Assembly (NCBI RefSeq): GCF_901000735.1
Contig: NC_081546.1
Coordinates: 6,577,001 to 6,641,000, forward strand
Origin: Corylus avellana
Lineage: Eukaryota > Streptophyta > Magnoliopsida > Fagales > Betulaceae
Direction of reading: 5' to 3'
Length of the DNA stretch: 64,000 bases
Each line of letters begins with the position of its first letter. Positions within the stretch are counted from its first letter, which is position 1. The notes beneath the pieces are model-generated. The model was not told the DNA's origin. It was given only the letters and a program-made list of their open reading frames with translations, and searched no databases. Positions 1-13,054 of this stretch are shown one piece after another. A program made the translations under genes and the position numbers.

Positions 1-91
1 ATTTCATCACCAAGAGCTGGTTTTGTTTTGTTTCATTTTTTTTTTTTTTTTTTTTATTCTTAACCTAAAATAACTTTACTTAGCAAACAAG

Positions 92-2401
92 TCAGTTCTC
101 CGGCAACACATCCGAGCTGATTCCAGTGGCCACAATGGGGCTTCTGACCACGTGGTTACCGGCAGCATCCGCCCAACTGAGATAACCGAAAACTATTAGC
201 TCTTTTAGCAGCCGTGGGCCTTCTACGCTCACCTTGAAGCTTTTCTTTTCGTTCTTCTCTTTGAACACCAATTTGTCCGGCGTGACACGGACCTGAATCC
301 CTTTCATGGCTGTCACGCTTGCAATGTAGCTTGATTGCCCTCCTCCAACATTGGTCACTGTTCTATGGAATTCTTGTATGGTTTTCGTATCCGATTTCGA
401 GTCATTCACATTGAAGAATGCAATAAAAGAAGGGTAGTTAAGATCCAACGACGGAGATGAACAATTGTATGAAGCCGATTTGGTGATGGTTTGAATTTCC
501 TTCGTGGAGTAATTTAGTGCGCAGAGAAGATTCACATAATCTTCTATCTTGGCATCGTAAATTAGACCGGGGTCTACTGCCTTGTTGGGGTTGAGATGCC
601 CGGCACCAATGGCAAAAGGACTAGCCGGATTGTTGTCGTCTCCTATGTCTTTGATGGGGCCCCCTGTGTTGTCCACCGTGTCCGATGTTGTCATCATGGC
701 TGACCTGATGGCGGCGGGGCTCCATTCAGGGTGCGCCGCCTTCAAAAGAGCAGCCACTCCCGCTGCATGCGGGCATGACATGGATGTACCAGACAAAAGA
801 TTGAAGTTAGAAAATAGTACCTGCGAGCTTTGCAGTGTGGTGACTGGAGTTTGTGGGGGCCACGCGGCTAAGATTAACGCACCAGGAGCCATTAGATCAG
901 GCTTCAAGACAAATGGGCAGCTCGCAGATGGTCCTCTAGAACTGTAGCTAGTGACAGCTGGCGCTGGTTTGGAACCGAGAATTGTCTTCCGAAACTCCAG
1001 GCTTGCTTTTGGCTGGGAGTTGGTTTTGATGTAGTTTTCAACGGTTTCTCCGCTTTGTGGGTTGAAAAAAATTGCTGGAAATGTGGTTTGGATTGAAAAA
1101 TCCAAGTCAGTAATATTCGTTATAAACACTCCACCACCCACTTGAGCTTGTCTAAGATTGTCAGCTTGGATGTCAGTAATGGAACCATTCTTGTCTTTGC
1201 ATACGACAATCTTGTTCCCAATTTTCTTCAGTTGCTTGAAATTGTCACAAGCGTCCAAGAAAACAATTGGGATTTTGCTGGAAGATGAATTCCCCGGATA
1301 GAGAGTCAAGCCGGGGACAGAATCCCCATTGCCGAGAGTAATAACGCCGCCGAAGTCACGGTCCACGTTACCGGCAGCAACGGTTAGAACCCACGGCGTG
1401 CCGTTGTGCAGGGTCTCAATGAAAGGCCCCTCGTTTCCCGCTGATGTAGAGACGAAAATACCCTTCTCTAACGCTGCAAACGTGGCTATGGCAATGGGGT
1501 CTTCATACAAAGGGACTCCATCCAAACCCAACGATATCGAGATGACATCTACACCGTCCAAAATTGCTTGATCAATGGCAGCAATAATATCGGAGGTGAC
1601 GCCACCCTCGTCCCACAGGGCCTTGTACATGGCCACCCGCGCCCTTGGGGCTACGCCTCTAGCGGCTCCTGTGGCGTAGCCGAAGTAGGACGCATCGTCC
1701 ACATAATTTCCAGCCGCCGTGCTTGATGTGTGGGTCCCGTGCCCATCTGTATCGCGCGTGGAATTACTTATAGTTTTTGTCGCATTGGGATTTTTGGCAA
1801 TCAGACCTTTGTTAAAGAAGCGAGCCCCAATGAGCTTCTTGTTGCACAAAGAGGAGCTGAAATTTTTGCCACCATCGCATTCTCCTTTCCATCGTGATGG
1901 AACTTCCGACATGCCTTTGTCATTAAAGCTTTTGCTTTCTGGCCAAACTCCTGTATCCACCAACCCAATTATGACATCCTCGCCATAGTTGGACTCGGGC
2001 CACGCGCCCGAGTTGGAGTTGAGCCCAAGAAACTGGGTCGAGTGAGTTGTGTCGGCCTTAACAGGCAAGTCCCGCATCGAAGAAACATATCCCGGAGAAC
2101 TTTTCAGGGCCTCATGCTCTGAGGGGGAGAGGCTTGCAGTGAAACCATTTATAACATGAGTGTAAGAATAGACAAGTTTAGAGGAAGAGGGAGTAGTTGT
2201 TTTAGTGGAGCTGAGTTGGGAATTTTCCAATACGGAGGCAAGAGTGGTCAAGTACCAGTTATGGTGGGTGGAGAAAGCTTTAGGCATGGCTGACAAGTCC
2301 ATGTGAACGATGTAGTTGTCGGACTCTGTCAAGAGAGAGGGAAGGTAGGAGATCATAGAGAGAAAGAATAGACAGAGAAACAAGGGAATATGAGAAGCCA
2401 T
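92..2401 (-). CDS. Subtilisin-like serine protease, SBT1 family (SBT1.9-like), intact
   Basis: Intronless 769-residue reading frame, the usual length for a plant subtilase. A hydrophobic signal peptide (about residues 1-25) suggests secretion to the apoplast. It is followed by an I9 inhibitor prodomain (YIVHMD at 30-35). The catalytic residues are all visible: Asp149 in GLVDTGVWPES, His221 in DTDGHGTHTSS, oxyanion Asn323 in STSAGNEGP, and Ser540 in GTSMSCPHAAG. The central protease-associated insertion and the C-terminal fibronectin-like domain (LNYPSF, RTVTNVG) are complete. The ATG at 2399-2401 is the first in frame and sits about 50 bp downstream of a TATA-like element. It is the only undamaged member of the four-part subtilase array in this window. 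Substrate is unknown; the HMDLSA prodomain motif resembles SBT1.9. Confidence 0.95.
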   Translation of the reverse strand: MASHIPLFLCLFFLSMISYLPSLLTESDNYIVHMDLSAMPKAFSTHHNWYLTTLASVLENSQLSSTKTTTPSSSKLVYSYTHVINGFTASLSPSEHEALKSSPGYVSSMRDLPVKADTTHSTQFLGLNSNSGAWPESNYGEDVIIGLVDTGVWPESKSFNDKGMSEVPSRWKGECDGGKNFSSSLCNKKLIGARFFNKGLIAKNPNATKTISNSTRDTDGHGTHTSSTAAGNYVDDASYFGYATGAARGVAPRARVAMYKALWDEGGVTSDIIAAIDQAILDGVDVISISLGLDGVPLYEDPIAIATFAALEKGIFVSTSAGNEGPFIETLHNGTPWVLTVAAGNVDRDFGGVITLGNGDSVPGLTLYPGNSSSSKIPIVFLDACDNFKQLKKIGNKIVVCKDKNGSITDIQADNLRQAQVGGGVFITNITDLDFSIQTTFPAIFFNPQSGETVENYIKTNSQPKASLEFRKTILGSKPAPAVTSYSSRGPSASCPFVLKPDLMAPGALILAAWPPQTPVTTLQSSQVLFSNFNLLSGTSMSCPHAAGVAALLKAAHPEWSPAAIRSAMMTTSDTVDNTGGPIKDIGDDNNPASPFAIGAGHLNPNKAVDPGLIYDAKIEDYVNLLCALNYSTKEIQTITKSASYNCSSPSLDLNYPSFIAFFNVNDSKSDTKTIQEFHRTVTNVGGGQSSYIASVTAMKGIQVRVTPDKLVFKEKNEKKSFKVSVEGPRLLKELIVFGYLSWADAAGNHVVRSPIVATGISSDVLPEN

Positions 2402-2448
2402 ATTGGATGGGCGTAGTTTTAGACCACAGTTGCAAATTGTTTGGGGTT

Positions 2449-2458
2449 ACTTATAAGG
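2449..2458 (-). promoter_or_regulatory. TATA-like element of the intact subtilase gene
   Basis: On the minus strand the sequence reads CCTTATAAGT, about 50 bp before the ATG at 2401. The spacing suits a TATA box with a short leader. Inferred from position only. Confidence 0.5.
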
Positions 2459-5072
2459 GGATGGAGCCAAGTTGTGTAGGGGACCTGTATGATTTGAATC
2501 CCGTGCTGTGGTGGGCGCGCAGCTTGGGTTTTAACTTATTTCTCGTTCTTCGCGCTGTGCATCTTTTTAACCTTATCGATTGCTAGATAGGGGAATGGAT
2601 GCATGTGACGACGCCCTTATCATTGCGTAAACGACGTCGACCCAATCTATACGCATTCTAGTTGAGGACGGTACGTGGACGATCGACAGGAAACACTGCC
2701 TTTAACATCAAGAAGCTTGACGCGCTGGAATGATTCTGTAAGGACGGTTCAGATTGGCTAACAATAACGAAGACAAAACTGATTGATGGCCTTAGAGCCC
2801 CACCATGTGCCCTCTCGCTCATGTTTCCAATTATTAAAATGCCAATATATAAGGTAATCCAATCCCACGCGAGGGAATGAAAACAACATAAAAGAAAGTG
2901 GCAGTAACTTTCAGTAGCTAATGATTATGTTATCATGGTAAAATCAATTTACGTTCAATGAAATTATATTTGTTTCAACAAAACAAACAAGGCATGGGAT
3001 CCTTTTAGAAGTAAGATATTTTGTTCATTTCTATTATTATTATTATTTTGAAAATTACATATACTCTCTCATATTACTGCCGTATTGTCGAGGGTAATGT
3101 TAAATGTCTTTATTGTGGGACACGACAGAAATATGGGAAGGATATTTAGCATAAATATATTTACTGTCAGCAAAGAAAATACCAAAGAAAGGAAACAAAC
3201 AGTCAGCAAATTGTCTCTCGTACCAGCTGCCAATTACGATTTTGTTCAAATTAAATGCATGAGAGGTGCTACTGAGTGAAATTAAAACATGTAATGGCTG
3301 ATTCGTGAAGTGCTTATGGCAAAAGCAAGAAAAATGCTTAACGTAATCCTTAAGGCTTTATCCTGTAGTAAAATCTCTTGTCTTTATTTTTATTTATTTT
3401 CCTATTATCTTATTTTTCCATTTCATTATTTATTTCTTCAGAGAAATCACAACAAAGCAGTGGCCCTTGTCAACAAGCAGAAAAATAAGAACTATTGCAT
3501 GCAGTGCAGGTACGGCAGCCAACCAGCCGTGATAGACGAATTACACCAGCTGCCTGTAAACCAGCGAAGGAAAAAAAGAAGAATTAAATTTAATTACTTA
3601 ATCAATACTTTAACAAACTCTTTCACGTGTGAGTTCAAACTTTATTTTAATAAGTGGTGTCCAACACGTTAAATATTTAATTTAAATAAAGTGAATTGAC
3701 GGAATCAAGATTAATTAGAGAGGTTAAAAAATACCTTTCGTACATTAAAAGCAGTGCCAAACAAAAAGCTTACATATTTGATAAAAAAATTCAAAAATAT
3801 TTCTTCTAACTTTTTTTACTCTAAAAAAAGTTAAAATACACTTTTGAAAAAACGCTTAAAAATGAAGTTTTTTTTTTTCCAAAAAACTCTTTTATTTTTT
3901 TATTTTAAAAGGGAGCATCCAATATTAATCACTCTTGCGATCAAACGCCTACGAGCTCAATTTCTCATTATTTATTCACGCCGTGAATTTCCTTTATTTT
4001 CGTCACACTATATTTCCATATTATTATTTCCTTTGGTATTTTTCTTAAGTGGCCACCCCACAGCTCGAGCCTTATTCTGTATTTTGGGGTTAGGAATTGA
4101 ATTCCTTTGAATCCTTGTGTCATCCAAAGGATTGAAATGGAAAATATTTAATATTTTTAATTCAACTTTGGGCTTCATACTCGTTTAATGAAATATTATA
4201 TGGGCCATGTCTTTCTACGGACTCAAATCCATTCTCTCCAATTGGGTTGAGTTTGCGGTTGCTTTTGGATTCTCTTTGATATAAGCTTTTGGAAGAAGAC
4301 TAGTCCTATGTTTTGCATGAAATTAAAGTTGCCCTACATTTTGGACAAATAAGATCCATTAAAAAATTGCTTGTTGCCAAAATTGATTGCATTGAATGAA
4401 TGGATACGAGTATAACCACAAAAAAAGTTGGTTATAGATGAAAAATAAAGAAAATAAATCAAATAATATGGATAATTTTAATATTGGAAAATGAAAGAAA
4501 ACCCATGTTTTATATATAGCTTTTCTTGCTTGTAATTTTGATTTAATTCTTAAATAATTTTGTATCAGACAGTCTCATGCACTTGAAGGGAATAAACATA
4601 ATGATATTTTGGGAAGAATAAAAATAATCCCTATAGGATGCCTATGAGTAATATATTTGGGGATCTTACCAAATTTATAATCATCTTAAACGTAAAAATA
4701 GTCACATTCCTGGGAATTAGTTTTCTCAAGCATTGCATTTCTGGAAATATGGATGGTCATGGCAGGAAGTTAGATTCTGTGAACTAAATGCAATGTTATT
4801 AGTAGTCTTGTGAACAAGTTCAATTAGAGATTTCAGCCTTGGACGGCTCGTCTTCCTTTGTCTCCGCCAACCCATGTAGCTTCCTAATGATGCTTTTTAT
4901 GTTACATTTTTTGCGCTTTGGTCTCCTTAGATCTTTTTGTTTTATCTTGTGGAAGAGACTTTTGTTTATGAAGTAAGTCAGTCTTAGTTGACAGATCCGA
5001 TTTCGAGATCAACAGTGCTTCCACCCCCTCAACCTCCTCATGGGAGTTGTTTTTGCCTAACAGAGGTTTGGA

Positions 5073-5325
5073 TAGGGTTGAAGGGTCTCTCGAGGGTCAT
5101 GCCCTTGCCTGCTCGGGTAGGGTTGAAAGGTCTTTCGAGGGTCATGCCCCTATTCGTGTCCCCTTTTTTGAGAATTCAAATAGGGTTGAAGAGTCCCTCG
5201 AGGGTCATGCCTTGCCCTTGCCTGTTCGAGTAGGGTTGAAGGGTCTTTCGAGGGTCATGCCCCTATTCGTGTCCCCTTTTTTGAGAATTTAAATAGGGTT
5301 GAAGGATTTCGAGAGGATCATGTCC
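5073..5325. repeat. Minisatellite with GGTTGAAGGGTC...GAGGGTCATGCC core
   Basis: Five imperfect copies of a roughly 30-bp core (AGGGTTGAAGGGTCTCTCG followed by AGGGTCATGCCC) are separated by two alternating spacers, one beginning TTGCCTG and one beginning CTATTCGTGTCCCC. Longer units of about 60 bp therefore repeat as well. The array is markedly richer in GC than its surroundings. It lies upstream of sequence ending in a poly(A) run near 5577, so it may be the 3' part of a retroposon. Confidence 0.75.
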
Positions 5326-5881
5326 TGCCTTCCTCTGTTATAGTGTCTTTACCACTTTATCCAGCCATTCCTTAGCTTTTGCCCAAGGTATAAAGGACGG
5401 GGACTTTTCTGACCCATATGCAGTCATTAACACGGGATTTCCTATTTGGTGTTTGATATTTCCATTTTTAATCTTTCGTTTGGATTTGTTGTTGAGAGCC
5501 CACCCCTCTTGGATCTTTTGTTTCTTGTAAACCATCTTTGATTAATAGATTGAGGTATTAAAAAAAAAAAAAAAAACTGATTGTGTGTGCGTTTCAACAT
5601 ATTGTTAATAAGAATTTTATTGTATATACTTATAAATTTATAATTTTTTTTAAAATTTTTTTTGAGTAACGTGTTATAATTAGACGTGACATTTGACAAT
5701 TTTTGTCAAAAATTAGACCGAAGTTGAATGCAAAGACCTATTTATTATTTTTGCATTTTACATTCAGCTCTCAACATTTTTATACTAGCTTTCCTAGAAA
5801 TAAATCCAAGAAAAGAAAGAAAAAGAAAATGTAGACAATGAAAATTATATCCACCAATTACAAATTACTAGGTTTATATAG

Positions 5882-6087
5882 GAGTGAAAAAGTAGTTACA
5901 GTTAACAGTTATTGGTTAAAACCGCTAACCACAACCGCCCTATTAACTGCTTTTTAAAAGGAAAAAAAGAAAAAAAAAAATCCAAAATGAGGTTGTTTTA
6001 TATTATCGATTTTTTATCAGTCTTTAAAAGCGGTTAGGATGGTTAGGGCAATTAGCGAGCGGTTATTTCGCCCTACTGCAGGGATAG
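5882..6087. mobile_element. Small TIR element with CGGTTA-type ends
   Basis: The left side reads GTAGTTACAGTTAACAGTTA and the right side carries the inverted form (AATTAGCGAGCGGTTATTT). Internal ACCGCTAACC / AAGCGGTTAGG motifs repeat. The same family occurs at about 60907-61446, nested in another element. It has no coding capacity; a hAT-like MITE is the likely class. Confidence 0.5.
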
Positions 6088-6526
6088 TCAATGTACGACT
6101 CTTAAATGTGTTCTAAGGGCAGGGAAAAAGAGAGACATGTCAATAATAAAGGATTCAGTCAAAAAAAAAAAAAATGACACAAACTCATAATTCAAAACCA
6201 AGAAAAACAGAACAAATGCAGAATGCTTAGCGGGGATCTTAATGGAGAACAAGAAGTCAAAAGCAAAAAGCGGAAAGCAGAAAGAGATTGAGTTCCCACA
6301 GGACATTTCGTATTAAGACCAAAAACAGCAACAAGAAAAACAGAGGGGTCCCAGGATTCTGTCCTCAGTCTGTCACAAACATGCCCCCACACCTTTAAAA
6401 ACTATGGTAGATTGCCTACAGTGATTGATGCTTGTGAATTGTAGGACCCATGATCACAATATTCCCACCTAACCTCGCAGGAAAAGTGATTTTGTATTAG
6501 CCATCCTTAATCAATGGCATTTCTGC

Positions 6527-6528
<2 letters not shown>

Positions 6529-6563
<35 letters not shown>
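6529..6563. repeat. (AT)n microsatellite
   Basis: About 17 uninterrupted AT dinucleotides, seen directly. Probably length-polymorphic. Confidence 0.9.
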
Positions 6564-6566
<3 letters not shown>

Positions 6567-7150
6567 CTCGATCATGTTGCTTTTATTTTATGGATTATGA
6601 TATAACTGGTCGGAATTAACCTGCCCTCCCCCTCTTCCGCCCTTGACTGGCAAATCCATAGATCTCAATAGTGTTGATTCTTTGTCGGTGATGAAATCAA
6701 ACTAGTCAGATTTCCAGACAAAGAAACCTACATGTGTATATGGACACAAATTCACATGTACAGAAAAAGATATTGATTGGGTTTTCACATTCTTCCCACT
6801 TATGTACAGCACCAAAACTCAACATGTCAAGAAATGAACAAAATTCCAACTTTAATGTCATTTGCATAATTTGGATGACAAACATAAGGAAATCCTATCA
6901 AATAAAAGTTCATATCAGAGCATTTCCTCTACAACATTACACAAATTCAAGGTCAGTGGGTACAAAGTACTAAAGAATCTACAAACAGTGCAAATTCATA
7001 TTAGACGAATCACATTTACAGGCAAGGAAAATACTTATCAAAAAAACATTTACAGGCAAGGTAAATGGTGTTGTACAATCCAGCACTGGATGGAAATAAG
7101 GAGGCAAAAGACAAGGCATGTGTATTACCTTATACATTAGTTTGGAGAAG

Positions 7151-9948
7151 CTACTGCTCTTCGGGTTCGTGCTTTCTTTCCAAAGACCTAATATTTAGAA
7201 CACTGCTTTCATATCCACTACTGTCACCGGATTCATTTATGCGCTTCTCCATCAACCTATCCCGCATACGTTCAGCTCTACGTTCCTAAATCAATTGCAA
7301 AGACAATCCTTGGTTAGAAGTTAAGTCCAGTCAGGGAAGCATTGCATAACACACAGTTTAACATTTCTTGATGTGCTTTTCATGTGACTAGAAGATTGGA
7401 TTTGAATTTTGTAATTGTGCCGTCTCACTTTCCTTGAATCTGATATGAAGGCAACATGTTCTCTCAGTGAAAAGCCCCAAAGTGAATGAAGTGACAATAA
7501 CAACTAATTGCATCTCTTATTGTGTATTGAAATGCTTATCTTTCTATATTTATGAGCAAAATAAATATGTCTAACTTCATAACCATCAAAGAATGGAGAT
7601 AATGATACAACCAATGAGATAAATTAGGGGTAGAAGTAAATGCAAACTCACATCACGGAAGGGGAACTCATCAGCTTCAAGCATATGTATCACGTGCCCC
7701 ATCTTTGGCCTTTTCTGAGCATTTGGGTCCACACAGCGCAATGCTACTAACAGAGCACGCTTCAGCGCCCTTGACGAAGGTTTCTCAGGTAATGTAGGAT
7801 CCAAAACTCCCTCAGCATTCCGATTTGTAACCATGGTTTTAAGCCACTCAACTAAGTTCACCTGAAAGTTTGACTTGTGAGTTGATATCAGAAAGAATAA
7901 GGCTTATCTTGAGCTGGTCAGAAGACGATGTTATAAAGTAACTTTGATTGATGACTATATACCTCTCCAGCAGGGCGGCTATAGTCTACTGGGTTTCTCC
8001 CAGAAATTATCTCCATAAGAAGAATCCCAAAACTATATACATCACTTCTTTCATTCAACATGCCGGTACTGGCATATTCTGGAGCCACATACCTACACAA
8101 AAGAATCAGGATGGCTGAAACCCTGAATTTCAGAATGATAAGTGACTATGATAATTTTCAATTAAGAGAGGTTGGACTGACCCAAATGTTCCCATCACAC
8201 GAGTTGTCACATAACTCATCTCTGAGCCCAAGAGCTTTGCTAGGCCGAAGTCAGACACCTTTGGATTCCACTGCTTATCAAGCAAGATATTGCTCGACTT
8301 GATATCACGGTGAACAACCTTGGGCTCAAGACCCTCATGCAGGTATGTCAACCTATGTTTGTAATTAAGGTTCAGCTATTGCACACAACAAACAATCCAA
8401 TGAATAGAGCCACCAATCAATAAACTTATTCAACTAACACATACCCTTTTGCAGTTCCAAGTATTATATTCATACGAATCTCCCAAGTAAGAGGGCTGCA
8501 AGGGCCAACATCTCCATGAATCCACTGTTCCAGGTTTCCATTGTCAACATACTCATAAACAAGCATCCTATAACAATTCAAGTGCATCAGTCCTCCCATG
8601 TAAGACAGCCATTTTTTCCCCTTTCTTGAGAATAAATAAAACAAGGATATTTAAGTTAAAAAGATGAAAAGAAACAAAAAATTTCATTCTTTAATATTAA
8701 TTCCCAAGCACACTAGAAGGGGAAACCCCCAATTTTTTTTTACTCCATTAATCATATCCATTCATTTCGTTTATGAACTCAAAATCGTCTAAACTTGCAA
8801 GGTTCCGCAGAAATGTTGAAGATCAGAAAGAAAAGATGTAACCAATGAAGATTAAAATACCTGTGCGCTCCTTCGGCACAATAACCCAACAACCTCACTA
8901 AATTCTTATGCCGAACACGTCCGATTGCTTCAACTTCAACCTTAAACTCCTTCTCAGCTTGTCCCCTAAAGCAAACCAATTACCACAATTAAGCTTTTCT
9001 GCCATAACTTCCCAGTACAGAGTTCATGCAACACTTGGTTAACATATGCTCCACCAACTAGCTTTCAAATTCATAACAACAAACGATAAAATAGCAACAA
9101 AAATCTAACTAACACATTAAATTCTCAACTGGGTTCAGAATTAATAACATCATCATGATCTTAAATTACACCAAAGCAGTTAAACCCCAAGTGAATAGAT
9201 TAAGATTTCGAGAGTGTTATACAAACATGCAATGATATTACCTGTTATTGAGCAAATTCTTGACAGCAACCATGGTATTATCCTTCAAAACGCCCCGGTA
9301 GACAATCCCATACCCACCCTCCCCAATCACATTTTCATCAGAAAACCCATTGGCGGCCTCCTCGAGCTCTCTGAGCGTGTACCAGTGCCCCCAGCCCAAA
9401 TGCGAGACCTCCGGCGCCGCAATCATCGACTGGTCACCGGACCGTGCCTCTCCGCTGCCATGTGACGACCCGCCAGCCCTCTCCGGGTACGAAATTCGGT
9501 GGTCTTTCCCGATTTCTATGTGAATTCTGGTTCGCGTACCCACCGGGCTCCCTTCCTCTGGCTGAAGAAGAAAGGGTTGAGCTCTGCATAACGGCTCCGA
9601 TTCCGGCAATGGGTCCGGGTTGGAGGCCTGGTGGTAGGCATTTGGGTTCGGGTTCGTGTCCGGGTTGGGGTTGGGTTGGGTCGGGTTCCGAGAATGATCG
9701 ATTCGGATTTCTTGGATTTCCTTGGACACGTTTGGGATGGTGGGGTTCTGAGAGGACTTGTTATTGAGCTTTGAAGAAGAAGACGACGACGACGAGCTGT
9801 TTCGCCTTGAGGTGAACCAGAGGGATATGAGGAAAAGTACGAGAACTATGCCTGCTCCTACGCATATACCAAGCACCACCCACAACCGCAAACCGAAGAT
9901 TGAGGTGCGCTTTGAGAGCTGGTCGTTCAAGAACGTATAATCAGTCAT
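7151..9948 (-). CDS. Receptor-like Ser/Thr protein kinase, At1g01540 type
   Basis: Seven exons join in frame to 526 residues: 9242-9948, 8861-8965, 8445-8567, 8182-8352, 7963-8092, 7652-7861 and 7151-7285, all with GT-AG borders. The start [13 protein letters not shown] is preferred over an in-frame ATG 20 codons upstream, which would add a basic run translated from CT-rich leader. A single membrane segment (about residues 17-45, [22 protein letters not shown]) is followed by a Ser/Pro/Asn-rich linker and a kinase domain. That domain has GEGGYG (209-214), Lys230, HRDIKSSN (Asp328) and DFG (Asp346), with APE following, so it should be active. There is no extracellular ligand-binding domain, typical of this short-ectodomain clade. 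The best family match from memory is Arabidopsis At1g01540/At4g01330. Function there is poorly defined; membrane signalling is inferred. Confidence 0.93.
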
Positions 9949-11046
9949 TTTTCTCCACTTTCTCTTCTTCTCCTTCTTGCTCCTCCTCCTCCTCCTCCTC
10001 CTCTTCACGTGGTGGCAAAATCGGTCACCTTATCAACACCCCCATAGAATTTGAAGCAGAAGAAGAAGCAGGAGGGGGACAAAGCGAGTGTGTGGCAGAT
10101 GATAAATGAGGTGGTCGGAAAATAGACTGCACAGAGTGTGAGTGGGGCTGGGGCTGGGACACACTCTGATACAAGAGCTGGCATAATAGGACTTCTAGAA
10201 CAGTAAAACTCCCACTAAATTTTTCGTCTTTTATTGTTGTCTTTTTTAATTTAAGGAAATTATTGTTGAATGCGAATCTAGCTAGTTTATGCGATGGTCG
10301 GATCTATGTGTAGTCTAAGTTGTATTAATAACTTGCCATTATCATGAGTTTGAATTGTCAATTGTGGGTCATTATTAGATGTTGAGTTTGGCCAGATTTT
10401 GTTTTGCCGATTTATGTGGTTGTTTACTTTGTTTTTGTTTCTTCTCTCCTCATTCATGTCGATATTATAATAAAATTACAAAGGAAATAAAAAGAAGGTG
10501 GGTGATCGCAGCATTGTATGAGACTTGTGTCATATTAGCTTATTGGGTATCAATAATTTTTTTATTGTGTGTTGGGAGATTGTTTTGACTATGTCGGTGG
10601 ACTTCCTTGGTTTGTTTCTATGCTTGTTTGCTTCTTCTTTTTTTTTTTTATTGTTGAGATAAGGCTAAGTATTTCATTAAAAATTATGAATAAACAACTT
10701 GTTATTCACCTACAATTATGACTTGAATGAAATAAGGAAAGTGCGCACTCCTTCCTTTGCAAGATAATGGGTTGTTGAGTTTGCGCCTTTTTAATATCAC
10801 CAATAGGCTAATTTTTGCATACTATTTAACACAATTTGAGTATCTTCTATCTACTATCCATATCTACTCTTAACTTATTATGCTTGCATTATTAACAATG
10901 CATAACCTTTAAGTACAATTCGTTGCAATCCTAAATCTTTACTAAATTTCAATTGTCCCCTCTTACAAAAACTTTTGAAATTTTTAAAGCGACTCTTTTG
11001 CACTTCATACCAACTAAGAAGGATTGGTGAAGTTTCCCCCAACAAT

Positions 11047-11237
11047 CACCTTGTTTCTACCAATCGAGCCTGATCTTTCTTGCCACCAGTGCCAGATGGA
11101 CACTTGTATAGAATATGAGTAATAGTGTCCACTTCTAAACCACAAATAGGACAAGAAGGTTCTTATCCTTGTACTATCCTTTGTCTGACGAAGTTCTCTT
11201 TTTTCAGTAACAAGTTATTACAGGTCTTCCACAAAAT
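11047..11237 (-). mobile_element. Relic of a non-LTR retrotransposon (zf-RVT end of reverse transcriptase)
   Basis: Minus-strand reading gives LWKTCNNLLLKKENFVRQ, then after an in-frame stop CPICGLEVDTITHILYKCP. These are the two conserved blocks of the zf-RVT domain that closes plant LINE reverse transcriptases. Only this fragment is recognisable and it is interrupted by stops, so it is dead. Confidence 0.7.
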
Positions 11238-13054
11238 TAAAACATCTTGATCACAATTGGAACTTGAATAGCACCCCACCCCACCCCACCCCTTCTTTTA
11301 CGCATTTTTTATTATCAAAAATTCCTCATTGTAAGTTCCCACCCATATAGTTGGTATTTCTGTTGATAATGGCTTAATTATATTCACATTGAAGAACAGT
11401 GTTTTTACAATGCTACATATATATGATCACACACCAAGATTTTGAATATGAAAGATCTTACCCCTAAGCGTATCAAAGTGATCTTTACGTCACATTTGAG
11501 TTTACATATATTCCTCTTAAAATTAAAAGTCATTAGTTTAAGTTATTCAATTGATAGTAATTTATAAAATAACAACTCATGTGGTATAGTTCATTGCATT
11601 ATAACCACACTAACATATCAATAAAAAACCTCAACTTTCATGATCAAGATAAATAATCATGATTAATATGTTATAATTTTATCAGATAAATATCCAATTT
11701 CATCATTGACTATGAACTAGGGTTTATAAAAAGCCCCAATCAAACTCGAGCAAATCGAGTTCGGACAGCCTACTAAAAAGGAATGCCAATCCCAAAATTA
11801 AACCCTAAAAATCATTACATCTTTTAACAGATTGGTGATCTTCAAAGCATTAATTTGTAACTTCCATTAGCCCCCGCATCTTGTGCGACATTAATACATA
11901 AAGCAACCGACAGGGCCGGGATACACACACATGCAGAATCATATATTGTGTTTACTTGCCACGAGGAAAATATATGTGATATCTCTGTTTTAATCAGCCA
12001 AAACGACAGAAACAAAGAAGGAAAGAAAAGGAAGTTCTGAATCGGGTGAATGAAGCTCATCAAAATTTTCACTATAATGTATTCATTATCCTTGCTTTTT
12101 GCTCCTTAAAAAAAAAAATTATTATCGTTACTGTTATTATTGTTTTTTGGGATCTGAGTTTGCTTCTCCATCTGATGATGAATTTCATCATTTTGTCACG
12201 AGGGTGATGATTTTGTTTTGGGCAATATCATGTTGGTCATCATTTGTGAAGCTCTTGTCCGTTTCCTTCTCTTTTTTCTGGGATGATTGGTTTAAGCTCA
12301 GGCTTAAACGACGACAACCTGGTTGTAATCGTATACACACTCTCCACCAGAGTTGAACATGTTGCTAGTTCAGTGTTAAACGTCAAAGTCATTTGTAGCT
12401 TTGTTTTTTTCATGATTCTTCGTGCCTCATTGAATGCGAAGGTTAGGTTTGCTAGTAAATGAGGAACAACGTGCATGTGACTCGGTGAAGAAATAAAGAC
12501 GATTCTTTGACTTTTTGAGCAAACCTGCTACGTACCCACGTGACTGCCATACGAAGATCTCTTGGATTTACTTTGCCCGAATTTCACTAAAATTCCGACA
12601 GTTCCACGACTTTCTTCTCTTGATATGCTCTAAATTCTAATGCTGAAATTCGAAGAAGCAATGTCAAATCTCCAAATATGAACCCGTGACTACTAGCCTT
12701 TTAGGTGTGATTGGTAAAGTTTTAAGAAAGTATTTTGAGTTTTGAGAAAAAAAAAGAAAGTTAAAGTTTTTTTTTTTTTTTTGAGTAAAAGTTGAGAATT
12801 AAGTTGGTGGTGAAAAGAGTTTAAAAATAAAATAAAATAAAATAAAATTATAGAGTATTCTCCCACAATAAAAGCCAAAAAAAAAAAAAAAAAAAAACAC
12901 AGTAATTTACACTTCATGGCGGTAGTGTCTGCCCGGCAGTAGCCATTGCATTGTTCGCGCTTGGCTAAAAGAAGGATTGGTATAGGCTATGGCCCCTCCT
13001 TAATTCTTAAGGAAAAAAAAAAAAAAGGTTTAGGGTAAAAATTTAGTTTTTAAG

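Larger units (their letters stand above)
2459..7150. other. Intergenic stretch between subtilase 1 and the kinase
   Basis: No gene is supported here. It holds AT-rich spacer (2.5-4.9 kb), a five-copy GC-richer minisatellite (about 5073-5325), what looks like the 3' end of a retroposon closing in a run of A (about 5560-5577), a small terminal-inverted-repeat element (about 5882-6087), an AT dinucleotide run (6529-6563) and the 3' flank of the kinase gene. Short open frames are not conserved-looking and are AT-rich. Confidence 0.6.

Noticed and set aside
1329..1571. Plus-strand frames overlapping subtilase and kinase exons
   Set aside because: Antisense shadows of strongly conserved coding sequence.
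3310..4110. Plus-strand frames of 88-120 codons downstream of subtilase 1
   Set aside because: Low-complexity Phe/Lys/Tyr-rich translations of AT-rich DNA without motifs.
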